Source of the DNA: Megaustenia siamemsis
Taxonomy: Eukaryota > Mollusca > Gastropoda > Stylommatophora > Ariophantidae
Assembly: GCA_032433765.1 (NCBI GenBank)
Contig: JAVIAB010000008.1
Span: forward strand, 39,040,179 to 39,104,178
Direction: 5' to 3'
DNA length: 64,000 nt
In this document: positions 52,001-61,814 of the stretch, one piece after another
Numbering within the stretch: the stretch's first letter is position 1
Layout: each line of letters opens with the position of its first letter
Program-made: the position numbers and the translations under genes
Notes under the pieces: generated by a model
What the model saw: only the letters and a program-made list of their open reading frames with translations
What the model was told of the DNA's origin: nothing
Databases searched by the model: none

Positions 52001-52305
52001 ACACTGTAGTATTTCAGGTACCATATAATTAGCACCAATCCGACCTTCCACGGAAGTGAATTTCCTCTTCCACCACATTGTTATTGCCTAACACCAGCAA
52101 TCTATCCGTGAGCGCAGCTGAAACATCCTCCCACAATTTCAGACAAAAATTCGTACGTTTCTAGAATCTGCCCTATTATAAATAAAATACCACTTTGATA
52201 TTTAAACAAACATTTGTGCATGGAGTCGAAGATTACCTACCCATAACTACTGGTTCTTTGATCAATAACAATAAACACCAACAACGATCGATAACATCAT
52301 AGATT
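52001..52305. other. no recognised feature
   Basis: Unique-looking DNA. Confidence 0.3.
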
Positions 52306-52309
52306 TAAA

Positions 52310-52960
52310 ATCATCATCATCATCAAGTACCGGCACTGCTGGCGTAGGTGATCATTTTTCTTCACAACTTTCGATCTCGACAGTCATTTATCATTTCTGT
52401 TGTTGACCTTCTGCCAAGCCATTCTCTTAAGCTGTCTGTTATTTTTTCTTTTGCTTCCCTCTATCACTTCGTCCCTCAATTTTCCCAGTTGTTACAATAT
52501 ATTCCAGCTGTTCTCTTTTCAATACATAGCCAAAAAAATGATGATTGGTTCTTCCTAATATTGGAAATTAGCTCTCTTTTTGCTTTGGTCTCATTCAGAA
52601 CGTGTTTATTACTCTTCTTAGCTGTCCATTGTATTCTCAACATTCTGCTGTAAAACCACATTGCTACAGACTCCATTGATTTCCTTGTCTGTTGTCCTAT
52701 TGTCCATGATTCACATCCATATGTTAAGACTGGCTCTACATAACATTTAAGAACTCTTTTTCTTGTTTCTACTGTCAAAAATGGATTGCATAGTATCTAA
52801 CTCATTTTTTGGAAAGCTGATTTTGCTTGAGCCATTCTGCATCTCACCTCTTGTTGTACATCTTCCGTCTGAGGTTAACAAAGTTCCCAAATATTTAAAT
52901 TCATGGATCTGTTTTAATATTGTTCCACTTGTCTATTTATAACACTAGTGTTAAAAAACT
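52310..52960 (-). mobile_element. LINE family C, post-RT region and 3' end
   Basis: The minus frame 52778-52476 reads TVETRKRVLKCYVEPVLTYG, CESWTIGQQTRKSMESVAMW, FYSRMLRIQWTAKKSNKHVL, TKAKRELISNIRKNQSSFFW and LCIEKRTAGIYCNNWEN. Upstream (to 52960) come decayed QVNEFKYLGTL-type and DAEWLKQNQLSKK-type codons. The left end is (ATC)n AAGTACCGGCACTGCTGGCG. An open 101-codon frame survives. The RT catalytic boxes are missing. Confidence 0.94.
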
Positions 52961-54000
52961 TCATATTTCCTCTCATGAAAAATGCTTTAGATTCATCATT
53001 ACCTAATCTACATTACAGATTTGCAACAATTTATAAGCAACATTAAACACACTTTACCCTTATCCGTTCATCATTACATTTATCCTTAATATTTCTGCAC
53101 TTTTTACATGCAACCTGAATTAATTTTCTTCCCAAAAATTATGCTTTTGAAATTATAACAAATGTTTTTTTGCGTATAATTAAATGTTATACATTAACGA
53201 TTTATTTATAATAATTATATATTTTTATTTGTTTGCCTTTATTTATTGTTTTCGACGATATTCGCAAGGGTCGTTTATGTTTTCCGTGTATCATCTTATT
53301 GTTCTGAGAATACAATAGTTTTACTTAAAAAACATATATGTTAGCATTGAAAATTATTTTTTTCTTTACCTTTAATCGATATATTCTTTGCCGTTTTTGT
53401 TCTCTTTCATATTTCCCTGTCATAAAAGCTATTATATATTATTATATATGAATATGAAAACACACAATCCGCAAATAAATTTTTTCATTTTCATTTTTTT
53501 TTAGATAATATTTTTTTTTTACTTTCCATTTTTGCTAGGTTGTTCCTGGATTGGACAACACAAAGGGAAGTAATCTGTGTTCGTCCAATGAAATGAGAGA
53601 GAAAGATGACAAACAGAATTTGCCTGCATAGAACACGCGCAAGTGCGGTACTTTGTAACGAACACGTAGTGTTAAATAAAATAAAAATCTATTCTCATAA
53701 AGTAAGAGAGAACAATTTTAGTGAAGAATAATAGATGGAACAAAGAACAATGTGTTGTATAGGTGATGACGTCACAGCCTTGATTTACTAGACAATTTGC
53801 CAGCGTAATGTAGAGGCTTAAGTGGGAAACGTTCTTGCTCGGAAGGTAAATTTTAAAATATTTATGTATACATTTATTTTGAAAAGGGATTGTTCTAAAA
53901 GGAAAGAGAGAATGAGCGAGAGAGATTAAATATGCGAAAGAGAAAGAAAGAGAGAAGACATAATTGCACGAGTTACTGTAAATTGTTAGGTAATAGCATA
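52961..54000. other. no recognised feature
   Basis: The second of the two longest repeat-free stretches (about 1 kb), AT-rich. The first part (52960-53110) may still be decayed LINE C. No coding frame of note. Confidence 0.4.
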
Positions 54001-54029
54001 GTGTAATCTGTAATATGACTTTATATGAT

Positions 54030-54370
54030 CATAGTATGGGCTCTGATATCATCTACCTTTATCACCATGCAGGCTATGATATTATCTACCTTTATCACCA
54101 TGCAGGCTCTGATATCATCCACCGTTATCACCATGCAGGCTCTGATATCATCTACCTTTATCACCATGCAGGCTCTGATATCATCTACCTTCACTATGTG
54201 GGCTCTTACGTCGTCTGTCGTGATCACCATGTGGGTTCTTTTATGCCCCATGGTGATCACAGTTTGGGCTCCTACATGATCTATTGTTATCTTCAACGGG
54301 CTCGTATATGATCTGTTATGATCACAGTGTGGCTCCTATATAATCTTTTATGATCACAACGTGAAGTCAT
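54030..54370 (+). repeat. 33-bp tandem repeat open on both strands
   Basis: Units of 33 bp (GGCTCTGATATCATCTACCT then TTATCACCATGCA) occur about five times cleanly, then drift (GGCTCTTACGTCGTC, GGGTTCTTTTATGCC, GGCTCCTACATGATC) for about five more. The 3x11 period keeps frames of 84-98 codons open on plus and minus. No other coding sign. Confidence 0.93.
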
Positions 54371-54500
54371 ATAGGATCTGCTGCTATAACAGTGCAATCC
54401 TGTGACCTGAAAGAGGCCAACGTTCATAACTGACTATCTAGGGACAGTGAACAATAGCTGACTAAGATACTCATTTTCATCCTAGCTGTAGCTCTGAAAA
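54371..54500. other. no recognised feature
   Basis: Short spacer. Confidence 0.3.
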
Positions 54501-54519
54501 TAGATTAATCAGTCTGTTC

Positions 54520-54735
54520 AAGCAACAGAGAGGGAAGGAATTAAACTATTCTATGCTCAAATCTATGTCAATAGAATTAGGAAAGTGCATTCGTCTGTGC
54601 TGTATAGAACCAATTGTGACATATGAAAGTGAAACATGGACAGCAGAGAAACAAATGAAAAAAAACAAAATTAAAGGTCTCAGAGATGGGATTTCTCAGA
54701 AGTATATTAAGAGTTCCCTGGACAGACAAGGTCAG
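54520..54735 (+). mobile_element. LINE post-RT fragment, joined to LINE C
   Basis: The frame from 54553 reads LGKCIRLCCIEPIVTYESET, WTAEKQMKK, then (shifted) RSQRWDFSEVY and EFPGQT. This is the post-RT 'IEP+.TY..E.WT...Q..K' region, where 'LRVPWTDK' is expected next. At GGACAGACAAGGTCAGTTTT (about 54720-54740) the text changes to the RT motif B region of LINE C. The two pieces are in the wrong order for one element (post-RT before RT), so this is a junction of two copies. Confidence 0.8.
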
Positions 54736-55616
54736 TTTTGTGCTGTCACAAGATTTATTTAAATATGTACAATGAGATCATTTTAAGATTCATAAGGGGT
54801 ATGCCCGGAATAACAATCGGAGGTCATATTATAAATAACCTCAGGTGTGCTGACGATACAGTCTTAATCGCAAAGAGTGAAAATGAGTTACAAGAAATGT
54901 TAGACATTATAGTGAAGTAAAGTAAAAATAAAGGACTCAGCCTTAATAAAGCAAACAGACAGAAGAAATGGTAGCAACAAAGCACCAAAATGCACAATAA
55001 AGACACGTCGAAAATATTAAAGCAGGTAAATGGATTTAAATACCTGGGAACAATGTTAACCTCAGATGGTAGATGTACAACAGAGGTGATGTTCTGAATA
55101 CCCCAGCCCAAAGCAGCTATCTAAAAAAATGAGGAAGATACTGTGAAATCCATTTTTTGACAATAAAAACAAGAAAAATAGTTCTTAAATGTGATGTAAC
55201 ATCAGTCTTACCATATGGATGTGAATCATGGGCAATATGACAACAGGCCATAAAATTACAGGAGGCTGTAAAAATGTGGTTTTACAGAAAAATGTTGAAG
55301 AAAAATGGGCAGCTAAGTAATGAAAACGTCCTGAAAGAGGCCAAAGCAAAAGTGAGAGCTAACTTCCAATATTAGGAAGAAACAATCATTATTCTTTGGC
55401 CATGTAATGAGATGGAAACAACTAGAATATATTGTGACATCTGGGAAAATTGAGGGACGAGATATAGAGGAAAGCAAAGAGAAAAGATACCAGACAGTTA
55501 AGTTTAAGAATGGCTTGGCAGAAGGTCAACAAAAGAAATGATAAACAATTGTGGACATCGAGAGTTGTGGACAGATATGATCACCTACGCCAGCAGGCAT
55601 GGTACTTGTTGATGTT
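54736..55616 (+). mobile_element. LINE family C, RT catalytic region to 3' end
   Basis: It begins inside motif B (CAGTTTTGTGCTGTCACAAG, from GCVLSPDLF). Then come MYNEIILRFIRGMPGI, INNLRCADDTVLIAKSENEL (motif C; the usual Tyr before ADD is Cys), KYLGTMLTSDGRCTT, a decayed YGCESWAI box and the GAGTTGTGGACAGATATGAT end, ending ACGCCAGCAGGCATGGTACT. It is the second-longest LINE C copy and has several stops. Confidence 0.93.
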
Positions 55617-55935
55617 GGAAAGCTAACAAGACCAATTGTGACATTCTCAAGAGGTCAGGTCAACACAAAAAGAATGCTCCTAAAAACATCAGAAAGAAAC
55701 AAGCGACATTTTTCGAGCACCATGGAAAGAGACAAACTGAAATATTTGGTTAGAACTGATAAAATACATGGAAAGAGATATCGTGGACAATAAAGAGAAA
55801 AGATACTGGATAGTTTTAATTCGTGGTGTGGAAATTAGTCAACAACAGAATTGATACGATGGACTAAGAACAGAGAATTCTGAAAGGTCATGATCGATTG
55901 TGCCAATCGGTTAGCACATGGTGATGACAAAGTGA
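55617..55935 (+). mobile_element. LINE family D, C-terminal fragment and 3' end
   Basis: This follows directly on LINE C. GAGGTCAGGTCAACACAAAA, AGAATGCTCCTAAAAACATC, AGAAAGAAACAAGCGACATT, GGAAAGAGACAAACTGAAAT and GATACGATGGACTAAGAACA, ending GTGCCAATCGGTTAGCACAT and GGTGATGAC. A 64-codon frame (55599-55793) reads SERNKRHFSSTMERDKLKYL. A family D insertion at the LINE C tail is the simplest reading. Confidence 0.88.
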
Positions 55936-56430
55936 GATTTGTTGGACTGGAAGACGGAACTTGCCCAGCTTGCTATGACCCACGACCCAACGCATCAACG
56001 CCCACGTAACGCCCTTCAATAATGAGGAAAAGAAACAACAAAAAAAGATAGCATCTGTCGAGCTCAAGCGGAAGAAGAAAGAAATCATGTGAGCAGACAT
56101 AAGAGAGTTGATCCGTCCTGGTCTTATCAGCCATTTATCATTGTTCTTATTTTCCAAATTATGTTTCAGCTAATCTTTTTAATATGCGGTGTCTTTTTAT
56201 TTAAAGATTTTTGAACACTATAATCCCAGCCAATTAACCCCCCCCCCCCCCCCCAAAAAAAAAAAAAAAAAATGAGACAACTGGCGCACAAATATTTTCA
56301 ATTGAAAATCCTCAAAATTTACATGAGAACGTTCCGGACCGTTCCGACCGAAGAAGAGTCATATTATACTGAACTAACTTTTTTTTTTTCTGAACGTTCA
56401 TTCTGTTATTAGGTTTTTAAGTTATTTGTG
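55936..56430. other. no gene; C run then A run at 56238-56273
   Basis: A homopolymer pair (about 17 C followed by about 17 A) sits at 56238-56273. The rest is unique-looking. Confidence 0.5.
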
Positions 56431-56432
56431 GT

Positions 56433-56870
56433 TATCATCATTGCAAGCGGAATATGTCCTTAGGTGCTCAGATCCCTGTCCTTAGGTGCTCAGATCCCTG
56501 TCCTTAGGTGCTCAGATCCCTTCCTATTCCAGCAGCATCCAACGACTGACCACTCCAGCTCTGTGTTAGTTGATAAGGCCCCTTTCGTGTCCCTAAGTTT
56601 CACCGTTTCAGGATGCACCCATCTTCACTTCCATTCTTCATCCGAACGAGTGATGGGCATCATGACTGTCGAAGTTCTGTACCCTTCCCGCATCTCGGGG
56701 TGCATTAATGACACCCGTCTGATCCATTGTTTGACTGTCTTCAACAACAGCACAGCAAGCCAGCCAGTCCACTCTCTCATTTCACCGTTCTCCCACATGT
56801 CCAGGAACGCAGACAAGTGCGCATCGTTAACTTCTGTAATGATTCAACCCTCTGCCTGCTCCTGTGTACA
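56433..56870 (-). mobile_element. LINE family I, RNase H end and 3' terminus
   Basis: On the minus strand the text follows 12140-12480: CGTTCCTGGACATGTGGGAG (the 'VPGH.G' box, with GH lost), CTGGCTTGCTGTGCTGTTGT, AGACAGTCAAACAATGGATC, AAGATGGGTGCATCCTGAAA and AACTAACACAGAGCTGGAGT, then GTCAGTCGTTGGATGCTGCT (SRWTLRD region) and GATCTGAGCACCTAAGGACA (the 'ESVHLWT' region), ending GCTTGCAATGATGATAACCA. A 149-codon plus frame here is antisense noise. The terminal 22 bp occur three times (next entry). Confidence 0.85.
56456..56523 (-). repeat. 22-bp triplication at the LINE I 3' region
   Basis: TGTCCTTAGGTGCTCAGATC plus CC occurs three times in tandem (starts near 56456, 56478, 56500). In sister copies (12440-12462) the equivalent bases occur once. 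Confidence 0.95.
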
Positions 56871-57250
56871 GAGCTCGCCTCCACTTTCCTTATCATACAC
56901 ATTGAATAAATGACCCAGATGTGAACGCAATATGCGTTGTGTCGCTTGTTTACAACAAGCGTCTTTCTTTTCGATGTATCCGTCTACGGCATCAAAGATA
57001 GCTTGCTTAAAAATTTCGCCCCGTTTTGCACAGTTTTGTCATAAACCTGTGACACATTGCACCATTCATCCTATGAATGCTAAAAAGAATAGGAAGAAAG
57101 TCAGCTGTAAATGGACACAGAATTTTTTTGTAATGCGTTGATGTAATACTGACCACTTAACCATAAAATAAGTATATGGTAAAGTAATATCAACGCTAAT
57201 ACTATATCCACAGGGGCGTGAAAGGTTTAATTTTATTTCTCTGTTAATGT
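56871..57250. other. no recognised feature
   Basis: Unique-looking DNA. A 69-codon frame at 56932-57141 has no motif. Confidence 0.3.
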
Positions 57251-57254
57251 AATA

Positions 57255-57575
57255 ATAATGAGGAAGTTCTCAAAGAGGCCAACACAAAAAGGGAGCTCTT
57301 AAAAAACATTAGAAAGAAGCAATCAACATAAATCGGGCACATCCATGAGAAGAGGAAAGTTGGAATACTTGGTTACAACTGGCAAAATAAAAGGAAAGAG
57401 AGATCGCGGACGACAAAGAGAGAAAATACTGGATTGCTTGGTGTCATGGCATGGAAATAGTCAACAACAGAACTGATACGATGCACTGTAGATAAAATAT
57501 TGTGGAGGGACATAATCGTCGACGCCAACCGGTAAGGCACATGATGATGATGACGATGATGATGATGATGAATGT
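57255..57575 (+). mobile_element. LINE family D, C-terminal fragment and 3' end
   Basis: AATGAGGAAGTTCTCAAAGA, GGCCAACACAAAAAGGGAGC, TCTTAAAAAACATTAGAAAG, GGTTACAACTGGCAAAATAA, GAACTGATACGATGCACTGT, TATTGTGGAGGGACATAATC and GCCAACCGGTAAGGCACATG, then an intact (GAT)n tail of about 30 bp (57540-57570). This is the clearest family D 3' end and serves as reference for the nested copy at 51053-51147. Confidence 0.93.
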
Positions 57576-57865
57576 AATAATAATAATTTCTCTGCTTATT
57601 TGAAGTTGCGAACTGGATTTTTGTTTTTATAAACGAAAGCTTACCGGAACCATCATCTCACTTTGTAAAAAGAGAAAATCGTAATATACTAAAGCCTTTC
57701 ACGCTGTAACCGTTTTCGAATTGTTATCATATTTACCATCTTCTATTATTAATTTACAATCTGAAACATCGGCTACAATAGCGCAAACCACGGTTAGCCT
57801 TACAAATCTAAAACGTATTTGTAAAGATAAGAACATCATGCCACTCTAAAATCAGACTGTTGCAC
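57576..57865. other. no recognised feature
   Basis: AT-rich DNA. Confidence 0.3.
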
Positions 57866-57867
57866 AC

Positions 57868-58010
57868 CTTTGTTATATCAGTTGTTAAATCAGTTATTAA
57901 ATCATTTGTTATATCAGTTGTTATATCATTTGTTATATCAGTTGCTATATCAGTTGTTATATCAGTTGTTATATCATTTGTTATATCATTTGTTATATCA
58001 GTTGTTATAC
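57868..58010. repeat. 15-bp tandem repeat
   Basis: About nine units of TTATATCAGTTGTTA or TTATATCATTTGTTA (15 bp) alternate in G/T. The 3x5 period keeps frames open on both strands (VISVV and TTDIT types). Confidence 0.95.
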
Positions 58011-58064
58011 GCTTGCGACACATAGACCCTTACAGCAGAGACATAGAATAGAATACAAGTTATA

Positions 58065-58393
58065 GTTATCTCTCTCTCTCTATCTCTCTCTCTCTCTGCG
58101 ATCAGGACTCAGTCAGAGTAGGATTCCAGACTCTCACATGAAGTCAGAGTCCGCCAGATCCACTCTGATTGAACACCCGTTAAAACGTTGTACTGTGTTC
58201 TGCGCCAGTGGCCCAGTGCATCCGATTTCAGCCAGCATTTTATTCAGGTTTGCTTTCCTTAGCCTTTGATTGTCCCCAATATTCCTGCAAGGCAGCAGAT
58301 GATCTTTTCTGTAGGGGGATTCTGCCTTAGATGGTCAGCCCTCCCAGGTTTACGAGCACCATCTGCCCGAGTCACTAGAGGTGACTAACACAG
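58065..58393 (+). repeat. dispersed repeat R1, copy with 5' (CT)n
   Basis: (CT)n with one TAT break, then TGCGATCAGGACTCAGTCAG, TTCCAGACTCTCACATGAAG, GATCCACTCTGATTGAACAC, GGCCCAGTGCATCCGATTTC, AGCCTTTGATTGTCCCCAAT, GGTTTACGAGCACCATCTGC and GAGTCACTAGAGGTGACTAA. Compare 25583-25945. It lacks the ~45-bp segment present there. Its final bases (GTGACTAACACAGACATGCA) form the unit of the next array. Confidence 0.94.
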
Positions 58394-58730
58394 ACATGCA
58401 CACACAAAGATATGAGATGTGGACTAACACAGACATGCACACATCGATATGAGGCATGACTAACACTTTCACGCATCAATATATAAGACGCATGACTAAC
58501 ATAGACATGCACATAAAGATATGAGATATGTCTGACATGGACATGCACACACAAAGATATGACACATGCCTAACATAAACATGCACATAAAGATATGAGA
58601 TATGACCAATATAGACATGCCCAGACAAGGATATGAGATGTGACATACACAGACATGCAGACACAAAGATATGAGATATCACTAACCCAAACATGCACAC
58701 TCAAAGATGTGACACATGACTAACACAGAT
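58380..58730 (+). repeat. ~38-bp minisatellite grown from the R1 3' end
   Basis: About eight or nine units with GACTAACACAGACATGCACA then CACAAAGATATGAGATGT are present. Length is variable (34-40 bp) through CACA-number changes and internal deletions. The first unit overlaps the end of the R1 element. Minus frames with Cys/Met are repeat translations. Confidence 0.93.
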
Positions 58731-59275
58731 TATGAGCTATAGAAGAAAATACAAGTTATGGGTATGAGCTATATTTTGGAGAAATGAAAATAAAATATAT
58801 CGAATAAAAAATACTTATTTATGTAACAAGTGGACGACACAAATTAGAACAATGTTTCGGCTCAACCAAAACCGTTTCAGCAGGAGCACGCACGCACACG
58901 CACACACGCACACACACACACACACTGATGTGCATTTAAAATTAAAAAAAAAATAACACACACACAAATCATTTCGAACTGGAATGAGAAACGAAAATCA
59001 AAATATAAATAGAATAACAACCCTGTGAACTTCGCTGCGGACAGTGTTAAGATCAACGTTGCATTTATTTGTTTTGTCCCTACGCCTGAGATTGTGGACA
59101 TCTTTTACTTAGACTGTATAACAAATGCTAAAGTTCGCAAACGGATACAACAAGCAATCGGAGTACATGGTAATCTTTTGACTATTTTCAATAAGTAGAA
59201 AATGAAATGGTTTGTTTACGTGTCTATATGGTCTGAGATAGCTGAGGCCGGTCCACAAGTTAAAGTGAACGGAGC
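58731..59275. other. no gene; (CA)n/(GCAC)n at 58885-58926
   Basis: A CA-rich dinucleotide run of about 40 bp, otherwise unique-looking. The minus frame at 58877-59101 is partly this repeat. Confidence 0.5.
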
Positions 59276-59286
59276 TTCAAGGAGAG

Positions 59287-59288
59287 TT

Positions 59289-59332
<44 letters not shown>

Positions 59333-59390
59333 GGTAGGATAACACAGAATGGACAGTACTCGGCTCTGCAAAGTCCCAAATAATGACTGA

Positions 59391-59435
<45 letters not shown>

Positions 59436-59450
59436 GAGCAACTGGAAAAG
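59287..59450. repeat. two (GA)n microsatellites
   Basis: Pure GA runs at about 59289-59331 and 59397-59440 are separated by 65 bp of unique sequence (CGGTAGGATAACACAGAATG...). Confidence 0.96.
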
Positions 59451-59515
59451 CTGGTGAAGTCTGTCAGTGGTACCCCAACAACACCCAGTAGTGGGGGTAT
59501 TGAGGATAATTAAAA

Positions 59516-59637
59516 ACCCAGTCTTAAATGGGTACCGGATTTTTGTAATGAGAAAGTAAAGCGGCATGGGAGTAATTCTAACCACATTACCCCAAAAAAT
59601 CATGTGCCATAGGTCTATAAAAATTATGGTTAATTAT
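59516..59637 (+). mobile_element. SINE-1, internal fragment
   Basis: CCCAGTCTTAAATGGGTACC, GGATTTTTGTAATGAGAAAG, TAAAGCGGCATGGGAGTAAT and CCACATTACCCCAAAAAATC, then CATGTGCCATAGGTCT. The head is lost and the 3' end (CGCCACTTGGCG) is missing. The copy stops at AAAATTATGGTTA, where the next tandem array begins. Confidence 0.92.
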
Positions 59638-59860
59638 AATTATGTTATTTTTGTCACATTATATTATTATATATATGTTATATTTATCACATTCTATTAT
59701 TATATTTATGTTAAATTTGTCACATTCTACTATTATATTTATGTTAGATTTGTCACATTCTATTATTATATTTATGTTATATTTATCACATTCTATTTTT
59801 ATATTTATGATATATTTGTCACGTTCTCTTATTATATTTATGTTATATTTGTCAATTTGA
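59638..59860 (+). repeat. 33-bp AT-rich tandem repeat
   Basis: About seven units of 33 bp (TATGTTATATTTGTCACATT then CTATTATTATATT). The 3x11 period gives the open frames (YIYVIFVTFYY type). They have no other coding sign. Confidence 0.94.
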
Positions 59861-60550
59861 ATTTAAATCAGGCAGTGATTTGTGAAGTTTGTTTAATGTT
59901 AATGTTTTATAGGATTACCTGAACGCGTTCCGGACCGCGCGCGAAAAAAGACGTAGTTACAATATATTTATGAAAAATAACAGTAAGGACATAAGTTACA
60001 AGCACTTTACTAATGTAAATGGTACAGTTTATGGATATAGATTTGTGAATGGTACACAAGCTGTTAACGGCTGAGAACCGCTGTACTATAATATTATAAC
60101 TCCTTCGCCCTTTCACTTTTTGACATTCGAAACAGGGCTAGCCCATGTAGGTCATAAAACTTGCGAAAGTGTGTCCTCCGGCAGCACATATCACACAATA
60201 TTCAGATGTATGGCTGCCAACTCTGTTCGCTTAGATTCTAATCTTCCTTAACTTTGAAATTAAAATAAAGATAATCCATTTGATCACATAATTCCATTCA
60301 CAGCTGTTCAGTTCGATTCGAATAGAAAGTATTTTTATAGAGCCATTGAAATATACAATTTTAAATGTTAAAACGCTAATAGTTTTTTTTTTTTTTTTGA
60401 ATTAAAGAAAGGAAAAGAAACTAATAGAAAATTAGAAAGAAAATAATAAAAGTTAGAATTAAAACTTTCTGATTTTCTTCAAAATAATTAGATAAGAAAA
60501 AAAACTGTAAATAGATGAACAAATGTTATTTCAGAGTACATCCTACATTA
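59861..60550. other. no recognised feature
   Basis: AT-rich DNA with a T run near 60384-60400. Confidence 0.35.
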
Positions 60551-60552
60551 GA

Positions 60553-60828
60553 AGGAATTTCATCATCAACATCATCATCTAGATCATCATCATCATCAAG
60601 ATCATCATCATCGTCATCATCAACAAGATCATCATCATCATCAAGATCATCATCAACAAGATCATCATCATCAATCAAGATTATCATCAACAAGATCATC
60701 ATCATCAACATATCATCATCATCAACAAGATCATCATCATTATCATCAAGATCATCATCATCATCATCATCAACATCATCATCATCATCGTCATCATCAT
60801 CAACAAGATCATCATCATCATCATCAAG

Positions 60829-60866
<38 letters not shown>

Positions 60867-61457
60867 AAAGACCATCATCATCATCATCATCAAGATCATC
60901 ATCATCATCATCATCAACAAGATCATCATCATGAAGATCCTCATCATCAAGATCATCATCATCATCATCATCATCAAGATCATCATCAACAACATCATCA
61001 TCATCATCAAGATCATCATCATCATCATCACATCATCATCAAGATCATCATCATCAACAACATCATCAACAAGGTCATCATCATCATTATCATCATCATC
61101 ATCATGATCAAGATCATTATCATCATCAAGATCATCACCAAGACCATCATCATTATGAACACCATTAAGATCATCATCATCATCAGTATCATCAATATCA
61201 TCAATCATCATCATCATCATAAAGACCATCATCATGATCAAGATCATCATCATCATCAACATCATCAACATCATCATCATCATCAATATCATCAAGATCA
61301 TCATCATCATAAACATCATCAACAAGATCATCATCATCATCATCATCATCAATATCATCATCATCATAAAGACCATCATCATCATCATCATCAAGATCAT
61401 CATTATCAACATACTCATCAGATCATCATCATCGAGATCATCATCATCAACAAAGGT
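60553..61457. repeat. 900-bp (ATC)n array with CAAG/CAAC interruptions
   Basis: ATC triplets dominate, broken about 40 times by AAG, AAC or single-base phase shifts (ATCATCAAGATCATCAACA). The interruptions give local 15-30-bp patterns without a fixed long unit. Poly-Ser, poly-Ile/Met, poly-His and poly-Asp frames on the two strands are repeat translations. Confidence 0.96.
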
Positions 61458-61760
61458 CTTACCTACTGGTGTAGAGTACCCTCTTCATATCTTTTAACCT
61501 TCAAATACTCTTTTCTAGACTTCCGACTAACCAATTTTCTCAAACTATCTTCTATCTACTGTGTAGAGTCCTTTGTCTTACGTCCGATTGTTAATGTTTC
61601 AGTTCTCATAATCTTACTTTGTACTTGCCATGACATAATCCAGAATCTGTGACCCAGTGACCCCAAACAATTTTCTTGTATTGGTATTCAATGTCCATAA
61701 TTCACTTCAACATGTAAAAACCGGATTTTTGTAAATGTGAATAACACTTTTCTTATAATG
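61458..61760 (-). mobile_element. possible LINE 3' fragment, highly decayed
   Basis: The minus strand gives AAGTGAATTATGGACATTGA (compare the 'YG.E.WT' post-RT box), and after that AGACAAAGGACTCTAC and AAATTGGTTAGTCGGAAGTC, ending AGTAGGTAAGACCTTTGTTG directly before the (GAT)n strand of the large array. The position of a 'WT' box about 250 bp from a GAT tail fits LINE ends in this window, but no family match is firm. Confidence 0.4.
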
Positions 61761-61814
61761 TGAATGATGAGTTGCCAAATTAGAAATAATTTACTGCAGT
61801 GAAAGTAACAAATA

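Noticed and set aside
56464..56913. 149-codon plus-strand frame as a secreted protein
   Set aside because: It is antisense to a LINE I relic and begins in a 22-bp triplication.
60515..61652. Poly-Ser, poly-His, poly-Asp and poly-Met frames
   Set aside because: All are the same ATC/GAT array read in different frames and strands.
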